From Archaeoglobales archaeon (GTDB lineage: Archaea; Halobacteriota; Archaeoglobi; Archaeoglobales; Archaeoglobaceae), in NCBI GenBank assembly GCA_030055525.1, contig JASFYJ010000006.1, positions 1-64,000 of the forward strand: a stretch of 64,000 nucleotides of DNA. Reading direction: 5' to 3'. Numbering within the stretch: the stretch's first letter is position 1; the number at the start of each line of letters is the position of its first letter. Both the position numbers and the translations under genes were made by a program. Below the pieces are notes generated by a model. That model saw nothing but the letters and a program-made list of their open reading frames with translations. It searched no databases and was not told where the DNA came from. Below are positions 39,862-48,658 of the stretch, one piece after another.

Positions 39862-40524
39862 ATGGGTGTAATAATCATCAACTTCAAAGCATACAGAGAG
39901 AGTTTCGGAAAGAGAGCTTTAGAGCTTGCAAAAATTGCAGAAGACGTTTCTGAGAGAAGCGGGGAGTATATTGCGGTGGCTGTATCTTATTTAGATCTAC
40001 CTTTAATTGTAAAAAGTGTTAAAATAGATGTTTTTGCCCAGCATGTCGATGCAGTGGATTTTGGAAGTTATACAGGAAGGATAAATGCAGAAATGATAAA
40101 AGAGTATGGAGCAAAGGGTAGTCTAATAAACCATTCGGAAAGAAGGCTGACTTTGGCTGAGATAGAATTTTTAGTAACGAAGCTTAAGGAAAACAACCTA
40201 TTTTCAATTGTTTGTACAAACAACGTTCTATCATCTAAAGCTGCAGCCGCCATGGAGCCGAATTTTGTAGCCGTTGAGCCACCGGAGTTGATAGGTTCAG
40301 GAATTCCTGTAAGTAAGGCCAGACCAGAGGTTGTTGAAAATTCTGTAAAGGCCGTGAAAAGTGTGAGTAAAAACGTCAAGGTTCTGTGCGGTGCGGGAAT
40401 AACCACACATGAAGACTACGCAAAGGCCCTTGATCTTGGAGTAGATGGTGTACTTTTGGCAAGTGGGATAGTTAAGGCAAAAGATCAAAAAAAGGCGCTC
40501 GAAGAGCTAGTAGGGTTGATCTAA
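39862..40524 (+). CDS. tpiA: Triosephosphate isomerase, archaeal short type
   Basis: A 220-residue TIM, the compact archaeal form (bacterial about 250). Start INFKAYRESFGKRA has the catalytic Lys of NFK; the catalytic His is in INHSERR, and Glu in VAVEPPELIGSG; the phosphate loop is CGAGI and VDGVLLASGIVKAKD. Interconverts dihydroxyacetone phosphate and glyceraldehyde-3-phosphate. It forms a unit with fae-hps. Its stop region overlaps the end of a possible small gene on the other strand. Confidence 0.95.
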   Translation: MGVIIINFKAYRESFGKRALELAKIAEDVSERSGEYIAVAVSYLDLPLIVKSVKIDVFAQHVDAVDFGSYTGRINAEMIKEYGAKGSLINHSERRLTLAEIEFLVTKLKENNLFSIVCTNNVLSSKAAAAMEPNFVAVEPPELIGSGIPVSKARPEVVENSVKAVKSVSKNVKVLCGAGITTHEDYAKALDLGVDGVLLASGIVKAKDQKKALEELVGLI

Positions 40525-40655
40525 GCAGTACCTCTACGTCTCTTCTTTCTTTTGTCCATGTTTTTAGGATTGCCATTCAATAGCTCTTCGAGCTCTTCAT
40601 CTGTAACCGGACGAATCTCTTCAAAGAACTCCTTATACCTTTCCTTCCCCTTCAT
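40521..40655 (-). CDS. Possible 44-residue charged small protein
   Basis: A complete ORF on the minus strand beginning MKGKERYKEFFEEI and ending KRKKRRRGTA. It has an acidic middle (TDEELEELL) and a strongly basic tail (residues 35-41). It fills most of the 176-nt gap between tpiA and apgM. A TATA-like TTTTTATATTTC at 40677-40688 on the same strand lies about 22-33 nt before the ATG, suiting a leaderless message. No family recognised; the basic tail suggests nucleic acid or ribosome binding. Too short for most gene callers. Confidence 0.5.
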   Translation of the reverse strand: MKGKERYKEFFEEIRPVTDEELEELLNGNPKNMDKRKKRRRGTA

Positions 40656-40676
40656 GTATCCAATAATCGTTTTGCT

Positions 40677-40688
40677 TGAAATATAAAA
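40677..40688 (-). promoter_or_regulatory. Probable TATA box of the 44-residue small gene
   Basis: The minus strand reads CTTTTTATATTTC ending about 22 nt before the small ORF's ATG at 40655. It lies right after the apgM stop codon, so it gives the small gene its own start independent of apgM. Confidence 0.4.
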
Positions 40689-40700
40689 AGTTTTTGGACT

Positions 40701-41915
40701 CTATGCACCAAATTTCTTAGCAAGATCGAGCAGATCTAGAGCTATGTTCATGACATCTAAACCTCTAATCCTGCACAAGCCACCTTTAAACGCTTCAAAT
40801 TCTGAGAATTTCGTGACTTCATCTCTTCTAACGTTTTCATGCACCATAGCTATGGGCACTGGGTCTGCGGTATGTTCTCTTGTTTTCACTGGTGTTGAGT
40901 GGTCGGACGTCAAAATTATACACGCATCAAGATTTAGCAAATCCTCGAAAGCTGAGTCAACTTTTTCGATGAATTCCCTTTTTCCATCGAAATCTCCATC
41001 GTGGCCAAGTTCATCTGTAGCTTTGAAGTGCAACAAAACTACATCAGAGTGCTTCAATTCTCTTAAAGCACATTTTAACTTCGCATTGACGTCTGTGAAC
41101 TTGTTTCCCGTGGCTCCATCTGGTGTAACCGTTTTTCCACCGACTATAGCTCCAACACCTTTAACGATGGCTGCAGCGGCAATAACACAGAGTTTTAGAT
41201 TATACTTATCTTTAAAACTCGGAATTCGTGGTGCTATACCTGCCCCTCGTAATAACAAAGCATTTGCCTTTGGTAAACCAGCTTTTTGTCTTTCTTCATT
41301 TATCGGATGCTTGTCAAGTACCTCATGTACTTTTTGAACAAACTCGTTTACAATTTCAGCTGTCTTTTGTGCTTCTTCATTTAAAGCGTTAGCTTTCTTA
41401 ACTTTAGCTCCGACAACTTTTGGATCAACATCTGAAACTTCAGCTTGCAAACCTTCTCCTCTAAAAACTACTGCAGCTCTGTGGCCGCTGCCTCTCTCTA
41501 TGTAAAAATCTACAGGAAGTTCAACTTCTTCCCTTATCGCCTTTATCAGCTCTTTCGTATCTTGGATTCTTCCGGCTCTTCTATCCACTACAACTTTCTC
41601 AAATATGCTTCCCTCTCCCTCAACGGTTGCAAAGTTAGCTCTGAAAGCTACATCTCCTGGCTTAACCTCTATTCCAACACCAGCAGCTTCAATTGGTCCT
41701 CTGCCGGTATAATATTTATATGGATCGTAGCCAAGAAGCGCCAAATGACTCGTATCACTTCCGGGTCTAACTCCGGGCGCTACTACATCCATTATACCGT
41801 TAACACCTAAATCTGCTAAGGCATCCATGTTTGGCTTCTTCGCCACACTCAGCGGTGTTTTCCCATTCAACGACCTATCTGGCATCCCATCGAGTATTAC
41901 CAAAAGTAAAGGCAA
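40701..41915 (-). CDS. apgM: Cofactor-independent phosphoglycerate mutase, archaeal ApgM type
   Basis: A 404-residue alkaline phosphatase-superfamily enzyme converting 3- to 2-phosphoglycerate. The N-terminal metal site is [37 protein letters not shown] holds the catalytic Ser/Thr region; later [12 protein letters not shown] and [20 protein letters not shown] carry metal-binding His and Asp. The start is TTG 41915, set by GAGGTGG 4 nt before it. Part of glycolysis/gluconeogenesis, like the nearby tpiA. Confidence 0.95.
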   Translation of the reverse strand: MPLLLVILDGMPDRSLNGKTPLSVAKKPNMDALADLGVNGIMDVVAPGVRPGSDTSHLALLGYDPYKYYTGRGPIEAAGVGIEVKPGDVAFRANFATVEGEGSIFEKVVVDRRAGRIQDTKELIKAIREEVELPVDFYIERGSGHRAAVVFRGEGLQAEVSDVDPKVVGAKVKKANALNEEAQKTAEIVNEFVQKVHEVLDKHPINEERQKAGLPKANALLLRGAGIAPRIPSFKDKYNLKLCVIAAAAIVKGVGAIVGGKTVTPDGATGNKFTDVNAKLKCALRELKHSDVVLLHFKATDELGHDGDFDGKREFIEKVDSAFEDLLNLDACIILTSDHSTPVKTREHTADPVPIAMVHENVRRDEVTKFSEFEAFKGGLCRIRGLDVMNIALDLLDLAKKFGA

Positions 41916-41963
41916 AGTACCACCTCAAAAAAGTTGGGGAAAGAAATTTAAAAAATTTAATTT

Positions 41964-42233
41964 TTACTTCCTAACAAGCAGGATTTCAATCGCCGAAACG
42001 TTTGCGGTTCCCTGCTCGCCCTCTATCTTCTCGGTAGATATCTTTATGTCCTTCACATCTACATCCGGCAAGAAGCGCTTCCTGACTATCTCTGCAACAT
42101 CGACCGCCCTGCTGATAGCTTTTCCGCGAGCTTTTACGGAAACTTCCTTTGCTCCGCTGTTAAACTGCGTAAGTACGGCTAATACATAATTCATTACCGG
42201 CTTGTTTCCAACAAATACCGCATTCTCTGCCAT
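41964..42233 (-). CDS. albA: Alba, archaeal chromatin / RNA-binding protein
   Basis: An 89-residue protein of the Alba family. [19 protein letters not shown] holds the Lys that in many archaea is acetylated, and [17 protein letters not shown] is the nucleic acid-binding helix. It binds DNA and RNA as a dimer and compacts chromatin. AAGGAGGTCGAG is directly upstream of the ATG, and a TATA-like element lies at 42273-42287. Confidence 0.96.
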   Translation of the reverse strand: MAENAVFVGNKPVMNYVLAVLTQFNSGAKEVSVKARGKAISRAVDVAEIVRKRFLPDVDVKDIKISTEKIEGEQGTANVSAIEILLVRK

Positions 42234-42272
42234 CTTCTCGACCTCCTTGTTTTTTGTGTTCAGCTGTGGATA

Positions 42273-42287
42273 GTTATATTAAACTTT
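42273..42287 (-). promoter_or_regulatory. Probable TATA box of albA
   Basis: The minus strand reads AAAGTTTAATATAAC, 40-54 nt before the albA ATG, leaving a leader of about 15-25 nt that contains the AAGGAGGTC ribosome-binding site. Confidence 0.5.
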
Positions 42288-42318
42288 CGTTGGATGTCCA
42301 AAGATTACGATCAAAAAA

Positions 42319-42328
42319 ATTATATATC
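42319..42328 (+). promoter_or_regulatory. Probable TATA box of the MFS-radical SAM unit
   Basis: ATTATATATC lies 21-30 nt before the MFS ATG at 42349, preceded by an A-run that may serve as BRE. No Shine-Dalgarno follows, so the message is probably leaderless. Confidence 0.5.
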
Positions 42329-42348
42329 TCTATCGAAATTCAAGTCTT

Positions 42349-43587
42349 ATGGCTTATCTCGCTCAAAAAACCAGATACCGCTGGCTAATGCTTATGGTTC
42401 TGTCTTTATTGTACTTTCTAGCTTACTTCCATCGAACTTCTTCAGCAGTTGTTGCCAAAACTTTGATGAGCGAATTTGCAGTTTCTGCATTGGCTATAAG
42501 CTTGATGGCTTCTCTTTACTTCTATCCTTACGCCTTTATGCAGGTTCCGGTTGGTTTTCTCTCTGATACAGTAGGAGCTAGAAGAACAGTTACAGTATTC
42601 ACTTTCGTAGCTTTTCTTGGATGTGTTCTCTTCTCTATAGCCACCGAATTCAACATAATTTTGATTGCAAGAACTCTCATTGGAATCGGTGTTTCTGGTG
42701 TCTTTATTCCAGCTGTAAAAGTCATATCGAGATGGTTCGAAAAAAACGAGTTCGCCACGGCATTAGGAACTTTTAAAACTTTTGGCGCACTTGGAGCTGT
42801 AACTTCTGGGTATTTTTTAGCTCTGATGGTCGTAATTTTTGGATGGCGGTCCACCTTTGCGATTTTGGCACTCTTTACGATAATCTTAGCTTTTCTGTGC
42901 TTCTTCCTAATTAAAGACTACCCAAAAAATGATCCAAAGGTTAGTTCTGAAAAACTCGATTTCAAAGATACTGCCAAAATCATCCTGAAGAGCAGATACT
43001 TCTGGATATTTGCCTCCTTTCAGTTCTTCCTCAACGGAGCCCTTATGGGTTTTCAGGGGCTCTGGGGTGGACCTTACCTTATGGACGTATACAAACTCGA
43101 TGAAGTTGGAGCAGGAAAAATACTAACTACTATAGGTATCGGTTTACTTTTTGGAGCCCCAGCTATAGGTTTGCTTTCAGACAGAGTACTTCAAAGTAGA
43201 AAGATAGCTTTATCTGCCTTTTCATTAATTTTCATGCTATCTTGGATCCCTCTAGCCTTTTTTACCGCCTCCCTTTCCAAGGAGGTATTGTACGTGGTAT
43301 GCTTTACAATGGGATTCACAGGTAGCGTTGTTGTAATAGTTAACACGATGATAAAAGAGATTTTTCCACTCTCTATCACAGGAACCGCAGCAAGTTCTGT
43401 CAACATTTTCCCCTTTATAGGTGGGGCGATCTTTCAAATGTTGATGGGTTTCATAATAGAAAGCTTCGACAGTGAATCTTACTCTGCATTCAGCTACTCT
43501 GTAGCATTTAAATTGTGCTTTCTTGGAGCTTTAATAGCTTTCATCTGTTCACTCCTTACCAGAGAAACCTATGAAAAGGTTAATTGA
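42349..43587 (+). CDS. MFS transporter next to a radical SAM maturase
   Basis: 412 residues with about 12 membrane helices. The MFS motif after TM2 is FLSDTVGARRTVT near residue 68, and the equivalent of the second half is GLLSDRVLQSRK. The N-terminus (YFLAYFHRTSSAVVAKTLM) resembles the phthalate/hexuronate-type (ACS-like) branch. Its last 17 nt overlap the radical SAM gene, so the two are coupled. It may export the radical SAM product or take up its precursor; a nutrient uptake role unrelated to it is also possible. Confidence 0.8.
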   Translation: MAYLAQKTRYRWLMLMVLSLLYFLAYFHRTSSAVVAKTLMSEFAVSALAISLMASLYFYPYAFMQVPVGFLSDTVGARRTVTVFTFVAFLGCVLFSIATEFNIILIARTLIGIGVSGVFIPAVKVISRWFEKNEFATALGTFKTFGALGAVTSGYFLALMVVIFGWRSTFAILALFTIILAFLCFFLIKDYPKNDPKVSSEKLDFKDTAKIILKSRYFWIFASFQFFLNGALMGFQGLWGGPYLMDVYKLDEVGAGKILTTIGIGLLFGAPAIGLLSDRVLQSRKIALSAFSLIFMLSWIPLAFFTASLSKEVLYVVCFTMGFTGSVVVIVNTMIKEIFPLSITGTAASSVNIFPFIGGAIFQMLMGFIIESFDSESYSAFSYSVAFKLCFLGALIAFICSLLTRETYEKVN

Positions 43588-44632
43588 CCTAGATGGTATT
43601 TCTAGCATGCTTTACATAGTAATAGTGACCCCAAGATGCAATTCAAATTGTATTTACTGCGGGGGCTTTGATAAAGATGCTATGCCGGAGGAGATTCAAT
43701 ACAGCCTTGATGATCTAAAGTATTTTATAGACTCTGTAATGAAAGACAAAAACCCTTCAATCGCCTTCTACGGCGGGGAACCACTGCTTGAGATTGAGAA
43801 AATCAAAAATATCATGGACAAAATCCATGCCGAGCATTACATCTTACAAACGAACGGTCTTCTACTTGATAAAGTAGATAGAGATTACTTGGAAAGGTTC
43901 TCTACAATATTGATCTCTTTCGATGGTAGGAAAGAGACACATGAATTTTACAGAGGCAACTATACAAAAGTCTTGGAGAACGTTAGGAGAACAAGGAGAT
44001 ACTTTAACGGAGAGCTCATAGCTAGAATGACTGCAAGCAAAAAAACAGACATATTCGAAGACGTTAAGCATATACTATCTCTGGATCTCTTCACTCATGT
44101 TCACTGGCAAATAGATGCAGTATGGAGCGAGTACAGCGACGAGTTCAAAAGGTGGGTGGAGTTTTACAATGCTGGTATTCGAAAGCTGGTAGATTTTTGG
44201 GTAGATGAGATCAGGAGAGGCATAATGCATAACATAGTTCCATTTTTAGGCGTTGCTACCGCGATTACTAAAGGCTACACTTACCCACCTTGCGCGTCGG
44301 GAAAACGGTCTTTTGTCATAGCACCTGACGGAAGAGTTTTGGCGTGCCCAATATGTCCGGAACTCGAATGGAACGTATTGGGTGATATTTACAGCGGAGT
44401 TAAAAGAGAGATAGAGATCCTTGACCCCTGCCCAAAATGCAGTTACTTCAAATTCTGCGGCGCTAGATGTCTTTTCTTTAACAGGGAGAGACTCTGGGGA
44501 GAGGAAGGATTTAAACTTGTATGTTCGACTGTAAAAAATCTTGCGGATTCTGTTCTACAGTACAAGGAAGAACTCAGGGAACTTAAAATCAACTATCCAA
44601 AATATTTAAATACAACAGAGATAATCCCGTGA
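43571..44632 (+). CDS. Radical SAM/SPASM protein, putative peptide- or cofactor-modifying (AF0577-type)
   Basis: A 353-residue radical SAM enzyme. The cluster motif is CNSNCIYC near residue 20, the SAM-binding Gly motif is FYGGEPLLEI, and a C-terminal SPASM-like region has Cys in PPCASGKRS, CPICPE, CPKCSYFKFCGARC, enough for one or two auxiliary 4Fe-4S clusters. The AF0577-type archaeal family fits. Such enzymes often mature small peptides, but no clear precursor gene is next to it: MFS overlaps upstream and a DUF5611-like gene starts 30 nt downstream. Substrate unknown. Confidence 0.82.
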   Translation: MKRLIDLDGISSMLYIVIVTPRCNSNCIYCGGFDKDAMPEEIQYSLDDLKYFIDSVMKDKNPSIAFYGGEPLLEIEKIKNIMDKIHAEHYILQTNGLLLDKVDRDYLERFSTILISFDGRKETHEFYRGNYTKVLENVRRTRRYFNGELIARMTASKKTDIFEDVKHILSLDLFTHVHWQIDAVWSEYSDEFKRWVEFYNAGIRKLVDFWVDEIRRGIMHNIVPFLGVATAITKGYTYPPCASGKRSFVIAPDGRVLACPICPELEWNVLGDIYSGVKREIEILDPCPKCSYFKFCGARCLFFNRERLWGEEGFKLVCSTVKNLADSVLQYKEELRELKINYPKYLNTTEIIP

Positions 44633-44662
44633 ACTTTTTATTCAGCCCGTCTTTTTTTCCTT

Positions 44663-44971
44663 ATGCGAGAATACAAGTTCAAAAGGGGATTTAAAGCTAC
44701 AAACGAGAGACTTGAAGAAATGTTGAGAAAGTACTTCGGGAACTTTGAAGTTGATGGGGATTCCTACGTTGTAAGAAACTTTGGAGCTCTTGAAGAGCTT
44801 AGAACAAAGCTTTCAAATGGGAAACTTATAGTATCTTCAAAATCAAAGTCAGTAGATAATGAGCTGGCCTATCAAACGATAAAAACGTACAACAAATTTT
44901 TGGAAGAGCTTACAGGTTACACAGCAAAGGAGAGACAAAAGCTGTTGAGGAAAGAGGTAGAGGGTGAGTGA
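44663..44971 (+). CDS. Small archaeal protein, DUF5611-like
   Basis: 102 residues beginning MREYKFKRGFKATNERLEEM, followed by a beta-rich part (SYVVRNFGALEELRTKLSNG) and a helical C-terminus (TYNKFLEELTGYTAKERQKL). It resembles the archaeal DUF5611 family; no function is known. No Shine-Dalgarno; TTTTTATT about 25 nt upstream could be its TATA. It stands between the radical SAM gene and ftsZ, and is too large and too helical to look like a typical radical SAM precursor. Confidence 0.65.
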   Translation: MREYKFKRGFKATNERLEEMLRKYFGNFEVDGDSYVVRNFGALEELRTKLSNGKLIVSSKSKSVDNELAYQTIKTYNKFLEELTGYTAKERQKLLRKEVEGE

Positions 44972-44973
44972 AC

Positions 44974-44988
44974 AAAGTTTAAATAGTA
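44974..44988 (+). promoter_or_regulatory. Probable TATA box of ftsZ
   Basis: AAAGTTTAAATAGTA lies 31-45 nt upstream of the ftsZ ATG. The leader contains GAGAGGGG about 6-13 nt before the start. Confidence 0.5.
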
Positions 44989-45018
44989 TGATTTTTAAAA
45001 GAAGAGAGGGGATACTTT

Positions 45019-46119
45019 ATGAAATCCATAGTCGAAGAGGCTCTTGAAAGAGCTGAGAGGGAGAGAAAAGAAAGAGAAAGCATGAAAGCAGCTGAAAATG
45101 TTGAAGACGAAATTTTACAGGTTCTTCGTGAACTTAAAACAGTAATAAAGGTCATAGGTGTTGGAGGGAGCGGTTGTAATACAATTTCACGTATCTATGA
45201 GGAGGGAGTAGAGGGGGCTGAGCTTATAGCTATGAACACCGACGCGCAGCATCTATACTATACTAAAGCTCATAGAAGAATCCTTATCGGAAGAAGAAGG
45301 ACCCGCGGCCTAGGTGCTGGTAGCTTACCTCAGGTTGGCGAAGAAGCCGCAAGAGAGAGTGAAGAAGAGATAAAAAAACTTGTTGAGGGCTCGGATATGG
45401 TCTTTATAACTTGCGGCTTGGGTGGAGGTACAGGTACTGGTGCTGCACCTGTTGTTGCGGAAGCTGCTCAAGAAGCTGGAGCTTTAACAATAGCAGTTGT
45501 AACTTTTCCATTTTCTGCTGAAGGATCTGTTAGACGAGCGAACGCCGAAGCCGGATTAGAAAGACTTAGAGAAGTTTCAGACACAGTTATAGTTATTCCA
45601 AATGATAGGTTGCTTGAAGTAGTTCCAAATTATCCCCTACAACTTGCATTCAAGGTAGCCGACGAAATTTTGATGAGAGCTGTTAAAGGGATAACTGAAC
45701 TAATAACAAAACCAGCGCTAGTAAATCTTGACTTTGCTGACGTCAGAACAGTCATGGAAAAAGGCGGAGTTGCAATGATTGGTCTTGGTGAGGCTTCCGG
45801 AGAGGATAAAGCTGCTGAATCAGTTAGAAAAGCTTTGAAGAGTCCTTTACTTGATGTTGATATCTCTGGTGCTAAAGCTGCCTTAGTTCACGTTGCAGGT
45901 GGACCAGATATGACCATCGAAGAGGCTGAAAGCGTTGTGGAAGAGATACATAGTAAAGTCGACCCAGATGCAAGGATAATATGGGGTGCGATGGTTGAAC
46001 CCGAACTTGAAAACACAATGAGAACGCTAGTGATAGTTACGGGCGTAAAAAGCCCACAGATACTCGGCAAGAAAGGATATCCTGTAACGAGAAAGTATGG
46101 TATAGACTTCGTAAGGTAA
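45019..46119 (+). CDS. ftsZ: Cell-division GTPase FtsZ
   Basis: A 366-residue tubulin-superfamily GTPase. Nucleotide-binding parts: [11 protein letters not shown], the tubulin signature [18 protein letters not shown], and the T7 synergy loop area with [15 protein letters not shown]. The N-terminal 35 residues are highly charged and helical, typical of archaeal FtsZ. It forms the cytokinetic ring. The order ftsZ-secE-spt5-rpl11 follows. A second superfamily member (CetZ) is at 51158-52333. Confidence 0.96.
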   Translation: MKSIVEEALERAERERKERESMKAAENVEDEILQVLRELKTVIKVIGVGGSGCNTISRIYEEGVEGAELIAMNTDAQHLYYTKAHRRILIGRRRTRGLGAGSLPQVGEEAARESEEEIKKLVEGSDMVFITCGLGGGTGTGAAPVVAEAAQEAGALTIAVVTFPFSAEGSVRRANAEAGLERLREVSDTVIVIPNDRLLEVVPNYPLQLAFKVADEILMRAVKGITELITKPALVNLDFADVRTVMEKGGVAMIGLGEASGEDKAAESVRKALKSPLLDVDISGAKAALVHVAGGPDMTIEEAESVVEEIHSKVDPDARIIWGAMVEPELENTMRTLVIVTGVKSPQILGKKGYPVTRKYGIDFVR

Positions 46120-46150
46120 AAGTTAATAACAGCTTCATATCCCTATTTTT

Positions 46151-46336
46151 ATGCAACTCTCAGAGATACGTGAGAAGCTCATGGAATACTATAACATAAT
46201 CAAGATGGCCAGAAAACCTGATTGGGAGGAATTCAGCACAACAGCGAAGATAGCCATAGCTGTGATCTTCATAATAGGCTTCGTAGGATTTGTTGTTTAT
46301 CTGCTAATGGAGATCTTGCCGGGGGCTTTAAAATGA
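46151..46336 (+). CDS. secE: Protein translocase subunit SecE (Sec61 gamma)
   Basis: A 61-residue protein with one C-terminal membrane helix (IAIAVIFIIGFVGFVVYLLM) after an amphipathic helix (MARKPDWEEFSTTAK), the standard SecE layout. It clamps the SecY channel. It overlaps spt5 by 4 nt (ATGA). Confidence 0.93.
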   Translation: MQLSEIREKLMEYYNIIKMARKPDWEEFSTTAKIAIAVIFIIGFVGFVVYLLMEILPGALK

Positions 46337-46782
46337 CGAGGTTCTTTGCAATCAAAACAACAGCAAACCAAGAAAGGATCGTTGCAAACCTTCTTGAGTT
46401 AGCTGTAAAAAAGAATCAGCTTGCCATATACTCTATCCTCGAACCAAAAGAGCTAAAGGGATACATAATCGTTGAGTCAGAGAGTTATGAGGATGTTTTA
46501 AGAGCTATAAGAGGTATGCCACATGTAAGAGGAGTTATAAAGAAAGAGATAAGTTTTGCAGAGATAGAGCATTTTCTGACCCCAAGAAAGGCTGTGGAGC
46601 AGATTAAAGAAGGGGATACAATCGAAGTTGTTTCTGGGCCATTTAAAGGGGAGATGGCTATAGTGAAGCGAGTTGATGAGGCAAAGAATGAAATAACTGT
46701 AGAGCTTCTAAATGCTGTAGTACCCATACCCGTAACAGTAAAAGCTGATCATGTTAGAATAGTCAGTAAAAGGGAGGTGTAA
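46333..46782 (+). CDS. spt5: Transcription elongation factor Spt5 (NusG homologue)
   Basis: 149 residues from ATG 46333 ([20 protein letters not shown]). A longer ORF from 46222 is out of frame with secE and has no support. An NGN domain (about 1-85) binds the polymerase clamp, and a KOW domain starts at [20 protein letters not shown]. It travels with RNA polymerase and raises processivity. It is coupled to secE and followed by rpl11 with GGGAGGTG in between. Confidence 0.95.
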   Translation: MTRFFAIKTTANQERIVANLLELAVKKNQLAIYSILEPKELKGYIIVESESYEDVLRAIRGMPHVRGVIKKEISFAEIEHFLTPRKAVEQIKEGDTIEVVSGPFKGEMAIVKRVDEAKNEITVELLNAVVPIPVTVKADHVRIVSKREV

Positions 46783-46784
46783 AA

Positions 46785-47258
46785 ATGCCGCAGGAAGTTG
46801 TTGTGCTTGTACCGGGAGGAAAAGCAACTCCAGGACCACCCTTAGGTCCTGCAATTGGTCCGCTAGGATTGAATGTGAAGCAGGTGGTTGATAAGATAAA
46901 CGAAGCAACGAGGGAGTACGATGGCTTGAACGTGCCGGTGAAGATAATAGTTAAGGAAGATAGGACTTTCGAGATAAAAGTCGGGATTCCCCCAGTTTCG
47001 GCGTTGATAAAAAGAGAACTAAAGATAGAGAAAGGTTCATCAACTCCGCAGAAGGATTTCGTTGGAAACCTAAGTTTTGAACAGGTGCTTAAAATTGCTA
47101 AGATGAAGAAAGAACAGTCTTTATCCTACAATCTGAAGGGAGTTGTAAAAGAAGTTCTTGGCACATGTGTTTCGATGGGTATCAAGGTAGATGGAAAGCC
47201 GCCAAAAGAGGTTTTAGCCGAAATAGAGGAGGGCAAGAGACAAATTCCAGAGGAATGA
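46785..47258 (+). CDS. rpl11: Ribosomal protein L11
   Basis: 157 residues, uL11. [20 protein letters not shown] is the conserved start; the C-terminal domain that binds the GTPase-associated rRNA contains [20 protein letters not shown]. In many archaea rpl1, rplP0 and rpl12 come next, but here the neighbour is a convergent GTPase gene, so those stalk genes lie elsewhere. Confidence 0.96.
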   Translation: MPQEVVVLVPGGKATPGPPLGPAIGPLGLNVKQVVDKINEATREYDGLNVPVKIIVKEDRTFEIKVGIPPVSALIKRELKIEKGSSTPQKDFVGNLSFEQVLKIAKMKKEQSLSYNLKGVVKEVLGTCVSMGIKVDGKPPKEVLAEIEEGKRQIPEE

Positions 47259-47274
47259 AAGATCTCATTTATTT

Positions 47275-47973
47275 TTAAGATATGTCTCCGCACGCACAGA
47301 AAAGCTCGTTCAAAGCATCAAACAAATCCTCAAATCCATCTTTTGTAACGTTGGAAACTTTGATCATCCTCTGCCGAATGCTTGTATAGCCCACTATGTT
47401 CAATCTTTCCAAAATTTCTGCAAGTAAACCTTGACAACTTTCTATTTCTTCCATTACTTTAGAAAATTCAAAGTTAATCAGATCAGACTTTGTGAAGACA
47501 GTAAGAGTAGGTAAAGATAATCTTAGAGATACAACCAGATTCTGAAAAATCGCTGCCATAAACCCCTCCGGGTCTTTTGCTAAGTTTGAGTCTATAAGAA
47601 AAAGACTGCATGTGAAAGAGTCAGAAAGAAACTTAACTATTCTTCTACCGCTCTCCGAATAAATAAAAAGCTCCATCTGGCCTGGGGTGTCGTAGATTAC
47701 AAAATCTGCCGATAAATTAAATTTTTCTATAATTTTTTCGGCAAGCTCGATGGATTTTAGTAGAGCTCCATTTATTCCAAGGTCGTAGCTTTTCATAACT
47801 TCTTCCGTCTTCAAGAAATCTCTTATGTTTGCTGATGTCTTAAATACCGGATCCGTCGCTGGATCGAGATTCACACATAAAACATCGTAACCTTTCTGCT
47901 CCAAAAACTCAGAAAAATTTTTAACAAAGGTGCTCTTACCGCTCCCAGCCGGACCTGTTACGAAGATCTTCAT
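47275..47973 (-). CDS. GPN-loop GTPase paralogue with altered GPN triplet
   Basis: 232 residues from ATG 47973 (MKIFVTGPAGSGKSTF); TAGGTGAT before it serves as ribosome-binding site, and a longer frame to 48054 overlaps the next gene and is not supported. The family elements are Walker A at 5-15, VNLDPATDP, DTPGQMELF and FTKSDLI. But the loop that defines the family reads GIN at 66-68, with Ile in place of Pro. Together with the gene at 5564-6325, the genome has two members. GTPase activity is likely; the role is unknown. Confidence 0.83.
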   Translation of the reverse strand: MKIFVTGPAGSGKSTFVKNFSEFLEQKGYDVLCVNLDPATDPVFKTSANIRDFLKTEEVMKSYDLGINGALLKSIELAEKIIEKFNLSADFVIYDTPGQMELFIYSESGRRIVKFLSDSFTCSLFLIDSNLAKDPEGFMAAIFQNLVVSLRLSLPTLTVFTKSDLINFEFSKVMEEIESCQGLLAEILERLNIVGYTSIRQRMIKVSNVTKDGFEDLFDALNELFCACGDIS

Positions 47974-47974
47974 A

Positions 47975-48658
47975 TCACCTACGCAAGAATGAGAAAACAA
48001 GACCAACGAGCATTGAAGTTGCGAATATAAAGAGGCTTTCGTAGTAATAAGCAAAATTCTTCATCTTCTCTGCTTCTAGTTCAAGTAGATTCAACTTTTC
48101 TTTCAACTCTGAAGTTGTATTCTGAAGTTCATTTAAAGTCTCTTCTCTAGACTTTAGCTCATTTTGAAGCCTTTCTATTACGCTACTATAATTTCCAGCC
48201 TGCTCTTTCCAAATAGAGAGCTCGTTAGTGAGATCGCTTACCTTGCTGTTGCACTTCATCAACCTGTCGTGAAGATCAACGTTTATGCGATTTATGGCAT
48301 CCAAAACGTATTTTAAATACTCGTTCTCATTTTTAAGCGCCTTTATCTGCTTTTTAAACTCTAAAATTTCCCCTTCTAGCTTTATTACATCTTCAGCAGC
48401 GTTAGACTTTTTAATGTAAATCGAAACTTCTTCTGCACTTCCATTGGCGAAGATTCTTATCCTCTTTTCTCCTTCACAAATGTGCGTTATATAGATTTGA
48501 TAATTTCCTGCACTTAGATTCTCGACGCTTGTGTAATAATCCTCGAAGTACATACATTCGTCAAGTACGACCTTTGCATCACTCGCGAGAGTTAAATTAA
48601 CGATTTCGCCTTGAGAAGCAGTCATTGTTGATAGAAATGCAATTAAGAGCAGTATCAA
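47975..48658 (-). CDS. Membrane-anchored coiled-coil protein of unknown function
   Basis: 227 residues. A signal peptide (MILLLIAFLSTMTASQG, cleavage near 17) leads to a short beta-rich domain (about 20-85) with Cys in DECMYFEDYY and HICEGEKR that could form a disulfide. A long heptad-rich coiled coil (about 90-200) and one C-terminal helix (LFIFATSMLVGLVFSFLRR) follow. The protein should be anchored at the C-terminus with the body outside the cell. Not recognised; the layout recalls S-layer-associated or secretion-related archaeal proteins. It overlaps the next gene upstream by 4 nt and ends 1 nt before the GPN paralogue. Confidence 0.7.
   Translation of the reverse strand: MILLLIAFLSTMTASQGEIVNLTLASDAKVVLDECMYFEDYYTSVENLSAGNYQIYITHICEGEKRIRIFANGSAEEVSIYIKKSNAAEDVIKLEGEILEFKKQIKALKNENEYLKYVLDAINRINVDLHDRLMKCNSKVSDLTNELSIWKEQAGNYSSVIERLQNELKSREETLNELQNTTSELKEKLNLLELEAEKMKNFAYYYESLFIFATSMLVGLVFSFLRR

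Noticed and set aside
40744-41337. 197-residue plus-strand ORF inside apgM
   Set aside because: Antisense to a complete, conserved phosphoglycerate mutase; Ser/Pro-rich shadow composition.
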